Shown here one piece after another: positions 1 through 4,589 of a stretch of 5,072 nucleotides of DNA (within the stretch, counting starts at the first letter, position 1; every line of letters begins with the position of its first letter). The notes beneath the pieces were generated by a model that was given only the letters and a program-made list of their open reading frames with translations, did not search any database and was not told the origin of the DNA. The stretch spans positions 1 through 5,072 of the forward strand of contig CAMWWJ010000243.1 in assembly GCA_947177925.1 (NCBI GenBank), written 5' to 3'. Made by a program: the position numbers and the translations under genes. This stretch comes from an uncultured Lachnospiraceae bacterium (GTDB taxonomy: Bacteria; Bacillota; Clostridia; Lachnospirales; Lachnospiraceae).

Positions 1-12
1 CCTTAAACGCAC

Positions 13-55
13 AAAAAGGACAGCCCAGACCTTTCCCATAGGTCTGTAACTGCCC
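13..55 (-). terminator. Rho-independent terminator of the HTH-regulator operon
   Basis: Read on the minus strand, GGGCAG (55-50) pairs with CTGTCC (23-18) with one G-U wobble. Inside it CAGACC (46-41) pairs perfectly with GGTCTG (31-26) around a 9-nt loop. A run of five T follows (17-13). The small internal loop is TTA opposite GG. It lies about 130 nt past the stop of the 109-aa regulator and would end leftward transcription from both HTH genes. No T run follows on the plus strand, so it is directional. It makes protein-like reading frames through 1-99 unlikely to be genes. Confidence 0.75.
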
Positions 56-183
56 TTGCGCTGTATTAATGAAAATATCTCAAAATCCCTTGAAAACATC
101 TGCAAACAGTTGGGAAGAATTGCAGGATCATATACGGGATTTATCTATTCAGTTTTTGATTGTCAGTGTTAAATGTATCTGCT

Positions 184-513
184 TTAAATTTTTAGCTTGT
201 CCGCGCCATATTTGTGTATAAAACGGAAAAGGATTTCTTTCTCTTTCCCCTCTGCTTTATCATATAAACCGCATAGGGTTTTCTGTTCCGCCTGTGTGAG
301 GGTGTTGGTATAGGGCTTGTAATTTTCCGTGATAAAAACCCCGCCGCCCTCGCCCGACTTTGTGTAAACCGGGTAATCAAAAGACAATGCAATAATATCA
401 TTCATTATCGTGCGCCTTGAAACATCTAACTCCCATGCAAGCTCCCTCATTGTCAGGTGCCCTTTTGCAGATAAAATGCTGATGATTTCCATTCTCCGTT
501 GTGCTGTGTCCAT
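184..513 (-). CDS. Small winged-HTH (DeoR/HTH_11-like) regulator, downstream paralog
   Basis: A 109-aa probable DNA-binding protein. Residues about 5-40 form an HTH of the DeoR/HTH_11 type (LTMRELAWELDVSRRTIMND), followed by a beta-wing (PVYTKSGEGGGVFI, about 48-61). The C-terminal helical part (about 70-105, NTLTQAEQ...FRFIHKYG) has no recognisable ligand domain such as WYL or a sugar-phosphate sensor, so the protein is much shorter than full DeoR regulators (about 250 aa). The ATG at 513 sits 6 nt after GGGAGG (525-520). It starts 20 nt after the upstream regulator's stop and resembles that protein along its whole length, so the pair is probably a tandem duplication in one operon. Proteins of this kind are common beside mobilization genes in Firmicute integrative elements. 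A role in controlling the transfer region is inferred from position; the exact target is unknown. Confidence 0.85.
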   Translation of the reverse strand: MDTAQRRMEIISILSAKGHLTMRELAWELDVSRRTIMNDIIALSFDYPVYTKSGEGGGVFITENYKPYTNTLTQAEQKTLCGLYDKAEGKEKEILFRFIHKYGADKLKI

Positions 514-533
514 GCCACACCTCCCGTCATTTT

Positions 534-872
534 CTATGTAAAACTTTCGCAGTACGGTCCAAATTCATGTATGATTGACAGGACTATCTTTCTGTCCTCC
601 GAACCACAGGTCACAGCCATTTTCTCCAAGCATTCCAACTGTTCCTGCGTGAGCGAGTTCTGGTGCTGCCCCACGCCGTCCGCAAGGAAATAACCGCCAT
701 CATATCCCTGTCTTGTGACCACGGGAAGATCTTCTCCTATGATGTCAAAATCCCTGCGTATTGCGTTCTTTCCGACACCGTACATCTTCATCATTTGTGA
801 TGTAGTCAGCTTTTTCCCCGACAGCAGCATACGCTCAATATCACGCCGCCGCTGGAATGCATTGTCCTTCAT
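534..872 (-). CDS. Small winged-HTH (DeoR/HTH_11-like) regulator, upstream paralog
   Basis: A 112-aa probable DNA-binding protein and first gene of the leftward operon. Residues about 8-45 carry the HTH (KLTTSQMMKMYGVGKNAIRR) with an 'RRDFDII' recognition-helix end like that of DeoR proteins. A wing follows (PVVTRQGYDGGYFL, about 50-63), then a helical tail (NSLTQEQLECLEKM...IIHEFGPY) that matches the tail of its neighbour. The ATG at 872 is preceded by an excellent AAGGAGGTG site with about 6 nt spacing. A TATAAT box lies upstream at 914-909. It diverges from mobC across the oriT-like spacer, a position suited to repressing its own promoter and perhaps mobC, but that is inference. A regulator of unlinked cargo cannot be excluded. 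Confidence 0.87.
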   Translation of the reverse strand: MKDNAFQRRRDIERMLLSGKKLTTSQMMKMYGVGKNAIRRDFDIIGEDLPVVTRQGYDGGYFLADGVGQHQNSLTQEQLECLEKMAVTCGSEDRKIVLSIIHEFGPYCESFT

Positions 873-908
873 GTTTCACCTCCTTCCGCTGTTTGATTCC
901 CTGTGGCT

Positions 909-914
909 ATTATA
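909..914 (-). promoter_or_regulatory. -10 box (TATAAT) of the HTH-regulator operon
   Basis: The minus strand reads a perfect TATAAT at 914-909, 36 nt upstream of the ATG at 872 and ahead of its Shine-Dalgarno site. No good TTGACA-like -35 is found 16-18 nt upstream; the hexamers there are of the CATAGA/ATAGAG kind. The promoter is therefore weak, or depends on or responds to a regulator. Called from sequence only. Confidence 0.5.
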
Positions 915-971
915 GAAAAAGTAACATCCTCTCTATGGGTACGTTCCTTAATAAAAATTGATTATTTTTTC

Positions 972-998
972 AAAATCGGTAAAAGATATCCCGATTTT
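972..998. repeat. Inverted repeat / stem A in the oriT-proximal spacer
   Basis: AAAATCGG (972-979) is a perfect inverted repeat of CCGATTTT (991-998) with an 11-nt loop, followed by TT on the plus strand. Outer TTTCA (967-971) can extend the pairing to TGAAA (1002-1006) across a bulge. Its right arm overlaps the left arm of stem B (987-1000), so the two stems cannot form together. Confidence 0.6.
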
Positions 999-1047
999 TT
1001 CTGAAAGAATCCCATATTTATCGGTGCTGCCAAAAAAAGTCGGGATA
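987..1047. repeat. Long inverted repeat / stem B, 14 bp with one bulge
   Basis: TATCCCGA (987-994) pairs perfectly with TCGGGATA (1040-1047). The pairing continues with TTTTTT (995-1000) against the A run at 1032-1038, leaving only G1039 bulged. The loop is about 31 nt. The TATCCC/GGGATA arms recur in the smaller repeat just before mobC (1227-1245), which suggests a shared protein-binding motif or a transfer-origin structure. Confidence 0.65.
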
Positions 1048-1063
1048 AGGAATAGCAAGCACT

Positions 1064-1093
1064 GCCTGTGTTCCCACACAGGCTAATTTTTTT
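1064..1093 (+). terminator. Rho-independent terminator upstream of the oriT core
   Basis: GCCTGTGT (1064-1071) and ACACAGGC (1076-1083) form a perfect 8-bp GC-rich stem with a 4-nt TCCC loop. TAA and seven T (1087-1093) follow. This is a clear plus-strand intrinsic terminator shape. No gene upstream reads rightward inside the window, so it would stop a leader or small RNA starting near 873-1060, or insulate mobC. It may alternatively work as a DNA hairpin in the transfer origin. Confidence 0.7.
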
Positions 1094-1109
1094 CAATTTC
1101 CCAAAAGAC

Positions 1110-1146
1110 GGAAACTTGAAAAAAATGCTTGTAGAGGGAAGTTTCC
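1110..1146. repeat. 8-bp inverted repeat flanking the oriT core
   Basis: GGAAACTT (1110-1117) and AAGTTTCC (1139-1146) are perfect inverted copies with a 21-nt spacer, followed directly by a C-rich block (CCCCTAACCCCCTCTGCGC). Inverted repeats beside a nic site are usual relaxase or accessory-protein binding sites in transfer origins. That role here is inferred from position. Confidence 0.55.
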
Positions 1147-1149
1147 CCC

Positions 1150-1211
1150 TAACCCCCTCTGCGCTCAAAAATCAAAAAATTATCCTGTCGGAATTTTTGA
1201 TTTTTTCGCTC
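1150..1211. other. Putative origin of transfer (oriT) with MobP-type nic core
   Basis: AAAAATCAAAAAATT (1167-1181) is a near-perfect inverted repeat of AATTTTTGATTTTTT (1192-1206), differing by one extra A. The 10-base spacer is ATCCTGTCGG. ATCCTG (1182-1187, preceded by T) is the conserved nic core of IncP/RP4-type MobP origins, which are cut after the G; here that would be between 1187 and 1188. CGCTCA occurs on both outer sides (1162-1167, 1207-1212). A mobC gene begins about 110 bp downstream, the usual arrangement. The site and nick position are inferred by analogy. The cognate relaxase is not in the window. Confidence 0.6.
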
Positions 1212-1226
1212 ATTTTTCTGCACAAA

Positions 1227-1245
1227 TATCCCCCATAACGGGATA
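1227..1245. repeat. TATCCC/GGGATA palindrome before mobC
   Basis: TATCCC (1227-1232) and GGGATA (1240-1245) are inverted copies around a 7-nt spacer, 51 nt before the mobC start. The arms repeat those of stem B (987-1047). Lying where the mobC promoter should be, it could be an operator for MobC itself or for one of the divergent HTH proteins. No clear -35/-10 pair is visible for mobC. Confidence 0.45.
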
Positions 1246-1295
1246 GAAGATTGTGTAAAATTCTTTCATCATCCCATTACAGAAAGGACATTAAA

Positions 1296-1637
1296 ATGGC
1301 AAACAGAGAGCGCAAAAACGAGTTGAAAATCTACCTAAGTGACGATGAGCAGTACATACTGGAGCAGAAAGTAAAAATCTCCGGCATGAGGGATAAATCC
1401 TCTTTTCTGCGGCATCAAATATTATATGGTTATGTTTATGACATTGACTATTCAGAGCTTCGGGAATACAATGCTGCGCTTGCCAAAATCGGTAACAATC
1501 TGAACCAGATAGCAAAGCACATGAACGCCACAGGAAACGTCTATGCCGCCGATGTAAATCAAGTCAAAGAGCTGATGAAACAGGTGTGGGATACACAAAA
1601 ATCCATGCTTGCAAAACAGCCTTACATGAAACAGTAA
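1296..1637 (+). CDS. mobC: MobC-family relaxosome accessory protein
   Basis: A 113-aa protein of the bacterial mobilization (MobC) type. It would bind oriT DNA and help the relaxase open and nick it. The N-terminus (about 1-30, ANRERKNELKIYLSDDEQYILEQK) looks like the ribbon-helix-helix part of such proteins. The diagnostic C-terminal motif is plain: YNAALAKIGNNLNQIAKHMN at about 62-81, close to the family's 'L.kIGnNLNQIAr..N'. The length is typical. I chose ATG1296 because AAAGGA (1283-1288) lies 7 nt upstream; the longer frame back to 1251 has no ribosome site. An oriT-like region lies directly upstream. Normally a relaxase gene follows or overlaps mobC. Here the next 450 bp has none, so this mobC is an orphan or the module has been rearranged. 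Confidence 0.88.
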   Translation: MANRERKNELKIYLSDDEQYILEQKVKISGMRDKSSFLRHQILYGYVYDIDYSELREYNAALAKIGNNLNQIAKHMNATGNVYAADVNQVKELMKQVWDTQKSMLAKQPYMKQ

Positions 1638-1749
1638 TCCGAAACGGAATATCTACTGAATAACAGGACAGTGACAGTCAGTTTTCTTTCGCAATTCTGT
1701 AAACGTAAAAGCACAATAAAATCTATAATCAGACAAATTTCGCACCATT

Positions 1750-1798
1750 AAAAAAGGTGTACCGAAGTGAAGTTTCATTCTTCCTTGCAATACACCTT
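1750..1798 (-). terminator. Leftward terminator-like stem-loop facing mobC
   Basis: On the minus strand AAGGTGTA (1798-1791) pairs perfectly with TACACCTT (1761-1754), and the T run extends to 1750 (six T including the last stem bases). The 29-nt loop can fold further (GAAG with CTTC). It would stop leftward transcripts before they run antisense into mobC. The long loop makes it a weaker call than the one at 2004-1956. Confidence 0.45.
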
Positions 1799-1955
1799 GA
1801 TGTGTGCAGTATGACGATTAATTTGATTATTTTTTCAATTTTACACTTATGTATTTTTAATCTGATTTTCATATATGCCTTTCTCTAATCTGAATGTAAT
1901 TAATATATTTTTGTAGCAATATGTGATACCATCTTTTCTTAGAAATTGATATTTC

Positions 1956-2004
1956 AAAAATACAAGCCGATAAACTGTGATTCACACAAATTCATCGGCT
2001 TGTA
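1956..2004 (-). terminator. Rho-independent terminator of the small membrane-protein gene
   Basis: On the minus strand the 11-bp arms TACAAGCCGAT (2004-1994) and ATCGGCTTGTA (1971-1961) pair perfectly and are followed by TTTTT (1960-1956). It lies about 80 nt past the stop of the 63-aa protein gene (2086). The 22-nt loop contains the palindrome TGTGATTCACA (1976-1986). No T run follows on the plus strand. Confidence 0.7.
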
Positions 2005-2053
2005 TCTGACTCCGTTATGATATGTCGTTTCTCCTGAAAACAGGAAATTTTAC

Positions 2054-2086
2054 TATACTTTTACAGAATAAAAAGTATACACTTTT
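2054..2086. repeat. AT-rich alternating ACTTTT/AAAAGT repeat
   Basis: TATACTTTT (2054-2062) and AAAAGTATA (2071-2079) form a perfect 9-bp inverted repeat with an 8-nt spacer. A second ACTTTT at 2081-2086 makes an alternative pair with AAAAGT (2071-2076). The last bases touch the stop codon of the small membrane-protein gene. It could be a 3' RNA hairpin that stabilises the mRNA, or a protein-binding palindrome. Confidence 0.45.
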
Positions 2087-2277
2087 CATTCCTGATTATC
2101 TTTATTTTTTTCATTCTTATCCAATCCACCATAAATCAACATAGCACCAACTGATGCGACTACGCCTGTTGATACTGAATCTAACTCATGACCATTCATA
2201 TTGCAAATCATATTGATTACAATCAAAACAACCATTACTACTACTGTTACAGCAGCACCTTTTAATAATTTCTTCAT
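2086..2277 (-). CDS. Small two-helix membrane protein of unknown function
   Basis: A 63-aa protein I do not recognise. A short basic start (MKKLLK) leads into a strongly hydrophobic helix (about 8-25, rich in Val and ending MIC). A short polar loop follows (NMNGHELD, 26-33), then a second, glycine-rich hydrophobic stretch (about 35-51, ending IYGG), then a 12-residue hydrophilic tail (LDKNEKNKDNQE). This suggests a hairpin in the membrane with both ends inside. It is well supported as a gene: GGAGAGGAG lies about 9 nt before the ATG, a TATACT box lies upstream, and a terminator lies downstream. It diverges from an Agr-type kinase operon, so it may be that system's signal precursor, partner or regulated effector (holin-, toxin- or bacteriocin-like). 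It lacks a recognisable AgrD layout (no Cys thiolactone core before an acidic tail), and the late GG is not a typical leader site. Confidence 0.75.
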   Translation of the reverse strand: MKKLLKGAAVTVVVMVVLIVINMICNMNGHELDSVSTGVVASVGAMLIYGGLDKNEKNKDNQE

Positions 2278-2322
2278 ATTTTTAAATCTCCTCTCCAGAA
2301 CAGGTATATTTTGCTACAAGAT

Positions 2323-2356
2323 AGTATACCAAAGAAAACAATAATTCTCTCAAAAC
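2323..2356 (-). promoter_or_regulatory. Promoter of the small membrane-protein gene with LytTR-like half-site
   Basis: TATACT at 2328-2323 is a good -10 box. The best -35 is a poor TTGAGA (2353-2348) at an overlong 19-bp spacing, as seen in activator-dependent agr-type promoters. Overlapping it, ACAGTTTTG (2359-2351) matches most of the LytTR/AgrA half-site consensus (ACAGTTAAG-like), but a second good copy about 21 bp away is not evident. Activation by the adjacent LytTR regulator is plausible but unproven. Confidence 0.4.
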
Positions 2357-2380
2357 TGTCATAAAATACCTTACTTCATG

Positions 2381-2394
2381 AAAAAGTGCTTTTT
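2381..2394. repeat. A/T palindrome in the divergent promoter region
   Basis: AAAAAG (2381-2386) and CTTTTT (2389-2394) are inverted copies around a 2-bp centre, midway between the two divergent promoters. The spacer is too short for an RNA hairpin, so if functional it would be a DNA operator or bend. It may simply be A/T-tract chance. Confidence 0.25.
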
Positions 2395-2440
2395 TCCCTT
2401 TCAGAATATGCGCTTATTCATCATTTTTGCAGAGCAACGC

Positions 2441-2469
2441 TTGATACAAAAAAACAGATACAGTATAAT
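2441..2469 (+). promoter_or_regulatory. Near-consensus sigma-A promoter of the kinase-regulator operon
   Basis: TTGATA (2441-2446) and a perfect TATAAT (2464-2469) are separated by exactly 17 bp. Transcription should begin near 2476, leaving a short leader of about 25 nt with the ribosome site. This suggests steady, activator-independent expression of the two-component system, in contrast to the weak -35 of the divergent small gene. Confidence 0.75.
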
Positions 2470-2486
2470 CAGAAAAGCAAAACTTG

Positions 2487-2494
2487 AAAGGAGG
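2487..2494 (+). promoter_or_regulatory. Ribosome binding site fixing the kinase start
   Basis: AAAGGAGG lies 7 nt before ATG2502 (tandem ATGs at 2502 and 2505). An in-frame TTG at 2484 would place this site inside the coding region, so that start is rejected. Confidence 0.8.
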
Positions 2495-2501
2495 AAGCTA
2501 T

Positions 2502-3827
2502 ATGATGCACTATATTGACATATTGTCATCTTTTTTTCTGCTTTCCATTGCAATTCGTAATATGTGGTCTCAACGCATGAGCCTGAAAGCATTTATCATG
2601 CTCTATATGCTACTGTTGCTTGCCGGAGCACCTGTAACACTCCTGTCATATATACCATACGGACTGTTCGGTATTCTGGTAGCAGTTTGTATCTATGCAT
2701 TGGTTGCCTATCGTGAAACCGCATACCAAAATATTTGTATGGGCATGATTGGATCTGTGTTTACTGTTGTGATAGATGATTTACTGGCAGGCTTATTGAA
2801 TATATTGTTTCCCCTTACTTTATCAAATCAGCAGTATTTTTCTTTTGGTGTCAGGCTAATTCGTGTTTTACTGTTTTATTTTATTACGTTACTTTGCGGC
2901 AGGTTGTTAAAAAAATTATTACTCTCAAGTAAAGGTATCTTACGCCTTCCGCAGACATGGTATTTGATTGATGCTACGCTGCTGCTCCTTATAACCATCT
3001 TTCTATTTGATGATTTAATTCCGGGACAAAATGGCTTTGTCGTAAGAATGGTATATAACAATGCCCTGCATATTTCAGGGTATCTGCTTGTAATGCTTTT
3101 CATAATTCTAGCTATGCGCCGTTCTTATCTGGAAAAAATACAGACAGAGGCAAACCAGAAAGCCTTGCAGGATTTACACGACTACACCCGCAATCTAGAA
3201 ATTATGTATAACGGTCTGCGCTCCTTTAAACATGATTACATTAACATTTTACTCTCTATATCCGGCTATATTGAAAATGGCGATATAGACGAATTAAAAG
3301 AATTTTTTGAAAGCAAAATTTATCCAACAAAGAATCTGATTACCCAAGGCGATTACAAGCTAAACCAGCTTAGTAACATCGGTGTGCTGGAAATCAAAAG
3401 CCTGCTCTCCGCAAAAATGATTTACGCCCATGAGTCTGGGATCGATGTTACGATTGATATTCCTGACAAGGTGGACACTTTTCCGATAGACACTGTAGAA
3501 CTTGCCAGAATACTGGGAATTTTTTTAGACAATGCGATTGAAGCTGCATTAGAAACCGAACAGCCCAAAATAGGTTTAAATATCATTCAAAATAATACCG
3601 GTGTCTCAATCATCATAAACAACTGTTTTCAAGATAATGGCGAAGCATTACATAAGCTGAAGCAAAAAGGCTTTAGTACAAAGATTGGACATCAAGGAAT
3701 CGGGCTTTCTAATGCCCAAAAAATCATTAGTTCCTATGACAACATATTATTGGAAACAACAATGCACTGTGGTTGTTTCATACAGCATGTGGAACTTACC
3801 AACAGGAGGAGTGATATAATATGCTAA
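2502..3827 (+). CDS. Agr-type (HPK10, GHKL) membrane sensor histidine kinase
   Basis: A 441-aa peptide-pheromone-type sensor kinase. About six to seven hydrophobic segments fill residues 5-205 (for example 28-44, 52-69, 116-138, 153-170, 188-205), the polytopic sensor seen in AgrC/ComD-like kinases. A coiled linker (206-238) leads to the phosphoacceptor motif LRSFKHDYIN with His244. The ATP-binding domain shows the N-box FLDNAIEAAL (Asn344) and a G-box GHQGIGLSNA (396-405). The length matches AgrC-like proteins. It presumably autophosphorylates on His244 and passes phosphate to the LytTR regulator, whose ATG overlaps its last codons (3821-3827), indicating translational coupling. No agrB or agrD lies in the window, so its ligand is unknown; the divergent 63-aa membrane protein is one candidate. 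It could also have been acquired without its signal genes. Confidence 0.9.
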   Translation: MMHYIDILSSFFLLSIAIRNMWSQRMSLKAFIMLYMLLLLAGAPVTLLSYIPYGLFGILVAVCIYALVAYRETAYQNICMGMIGSVFTVVIDDLLAGLLNILFPLTLSNQQYFSFGVRLIRVLLFYFITLLCGRLLKKLLLSSKGILRLPQTWYLIDATLLLLITIFLFDDLIPGQNGFVVRMVYNNALHISGYLLVMLFIILAMRRSYLEKIQTEANQKALQDLHDYTRNLEIMYNGLRSFKHDYINILLSISGYIENGDIDELKEFFESKIYPTKNLITQGDYKLNQLSNIGVLEIKSLLSAKMIYAHESGIDVTIDIPDKVDTFPIDTVELARILGIFLDNAIEAALETEQPKIGLNIIQNNTGVSIIINNCFQDNGEALHKLKQKGFSTKIGHQGIGLSNAQKIISSYDNILLETTMHCGCFIQHVELTNRRSDIIC

Positions 3828-4543
3828 ATATCTTTGTATGTGAGGATAATGCCGCACAGCGGCGGACTATTATACAAATGATTCAGAATACGGTACTGAT
3901 AGAAGAATTGGATATGCAGCTTGTTTTAGATACAGAAAACCCTTATGTACTGCTTGAAAAAGTCAAGACCAGCCAAAACACAGGCGTTTATTTTCTTGAT
4001 ATTGACCTGAATAGTAGCATGAACGGAATGAAGCTGGCACAGCAAATCCGCTTGTTTGATCCTCGTGGTTTTATCATATTTATAACCGCACATTCCGAAC
4101 TAAGCTACATGACATTTCAGTATCGGGTAGAAGCAATGGACTTTGTGTTAAAGGACAACCCTGCCGAAGCGGAAGTGAAAATCAGGGAATGTTTGCTAAA
4201 TGCGCTGGAACGCTATACCCTCCAAACCAACAAAACACATAAAATCTATACAATTGAAGTGGGCGAACGAAAAATCTGCATAGATTATGACGATATTTTC
4301 TTTTTTGAAACTTCCAGTAATATCCATAAAGTCATTCTCCATGCAAAAGACCGCCAAATTGAATTTTCCAGTACCATAAAAGAACTGACAAACATATTAG
4401 ACGGTAACTTTGTACGTTGCCATCGTTCATTTCTTGTAAACAAAAATAACATAAAAGAAATAGACATTAAAAATCGTATCATCTATTTTACCAATGGAGA
4501 AAACTGCCTAATGTCCACACGTATGATGAAAGAACTAACTTAA
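3821..4543 (+). CDS. LytTR-family response regulator (AgrA-like)
   Basis: A 240-aa cytoplasmic response regulator. The receiver domain (about 1-120) has the acidic pair Glu8-Asp9, phosphoacceptor Asp60 in YFLDIDL, Thr89 in FITAHSE, and Lys111 in FVLKD. All catalytic positions are intact. The C-terminal LytTR DNA-binding domain (about 140-238) shows IFFFETSSNIHKVILH and the family hallmark FVRCHRSFLVN (about 197-207). Its length is that of AgrA. AGGAGG at 3804-3809 precedes ATG3821, inside the end of the kinase gene. Together with the kinase it forms a complete two-component pair. LytTR proteins bind imperfect direct repeats of about 9 bp; a single candidate half-site lies in the divergent small-gene promoter (2351-2359), making that gene the most likely local target. 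This is inference. Confidence 0.92.
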   Translation: MLNIFVCEDNAAQRRTIIQMIQNTVLIEELDMQLVLDTENPYVLLEKVKTSQNTGVYFLDIDLNSSMNGMKLAQQIRLFDPRGFIIFITAHSELSYMTFQYRVEAMDFVLKDNPAEAEVKIRECLLNALERYTLQTNKTHKIYTIEVGERKICIDYDDIFFFETSSNIHKVILHAKDRQIEFSSTIKELTNILDGNFVRCHRSFLVNKNNIKEIDIKNRIIYFTNGENCLMSTRMMKELT

Positions 4544-4545
4544 GC

Positions 4546-4589
4546 CTCACTGAAACATTATTTTCCAAATTTTTATGGTTTCATATGAG
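4546..4589. terminator. Possible hairpin between convergent genes
   Basis: CTCA (4546-4549) plus TGAAAC (4551-4556) can pair with GTTTCA (4578-4583) plus TGAG (4586-4589), giving 10 bp with small bulges around a 21-nt AT-rich loop. It begins just after the response-regulator stop and overlaps the last codons of the converging gene. No clean T run follows on either side, so a terminator role is only suggested. Confidence 0.3.

Larger units (their letters stand above)
1638..2085. other. Gene-poor spacer between mobilization and signalling blocks
   Basis: About 450 bp without a gene I can support on either strand. After the mobC stop the same frame stays open for 37 codons but shows no relaxase start motif. 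The stretch holds two leftward intrinsic terminators (1798-1750 and 2004-1956), a small TCCTG/CAGGA hairpin (2032-2045) and an AT-rich repeat just after the small-protein stop. Base composition turns AT-rich from about 1660, consistent with a junction between two acquired segments. Confidence 0.6.

Noticed and set aside
1..221. Short frames at the left end: minus-strand 99-1 (MFSRDFEIF...), a minus-strand frame with GLGCPFCAFK, and a 50-aa plus frame from ATG69
   Set aside because: None has a ribosome site. The first two run through the strong 13-55 terminator, and the plus frame overlaps the end of the 109-aa regulator. A remnant of a lost gene cannot be excluded.
962..1168. 68-aa minus-strand open frame across the oriT-like spacer
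   Set aside because: It lies across several inverted repeats and the nic region, has odd low-complexity composition and no convincing ribosome site. It is best explained as a chance frame in structured DNA.
1729..1872. 47-aa minus-strand frame (MKIRLKIHKCKIEKIIK...) with a GAAAGG upstream of its ATG
   Set aside because: Considered as a signal-peptide gene. It runs through the 1750-1798 stem-loop and lacks an AgrD-like layout. It is possible but unsupported.
1811..1888. 25-aa hydrophobic plus-strand frame (MTINLIIFSILHL...)
   Set aside because: No ribosome site and AT-rich context; hydrophobic frames are expected by chance from T-rich DNA.
2484..2501. Upstream TTG start for the sensor kinase
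   Set aside because: It would contain the AAAGGAGG ribosome site within the coding sequence; ATG2502 has ideal spacing.
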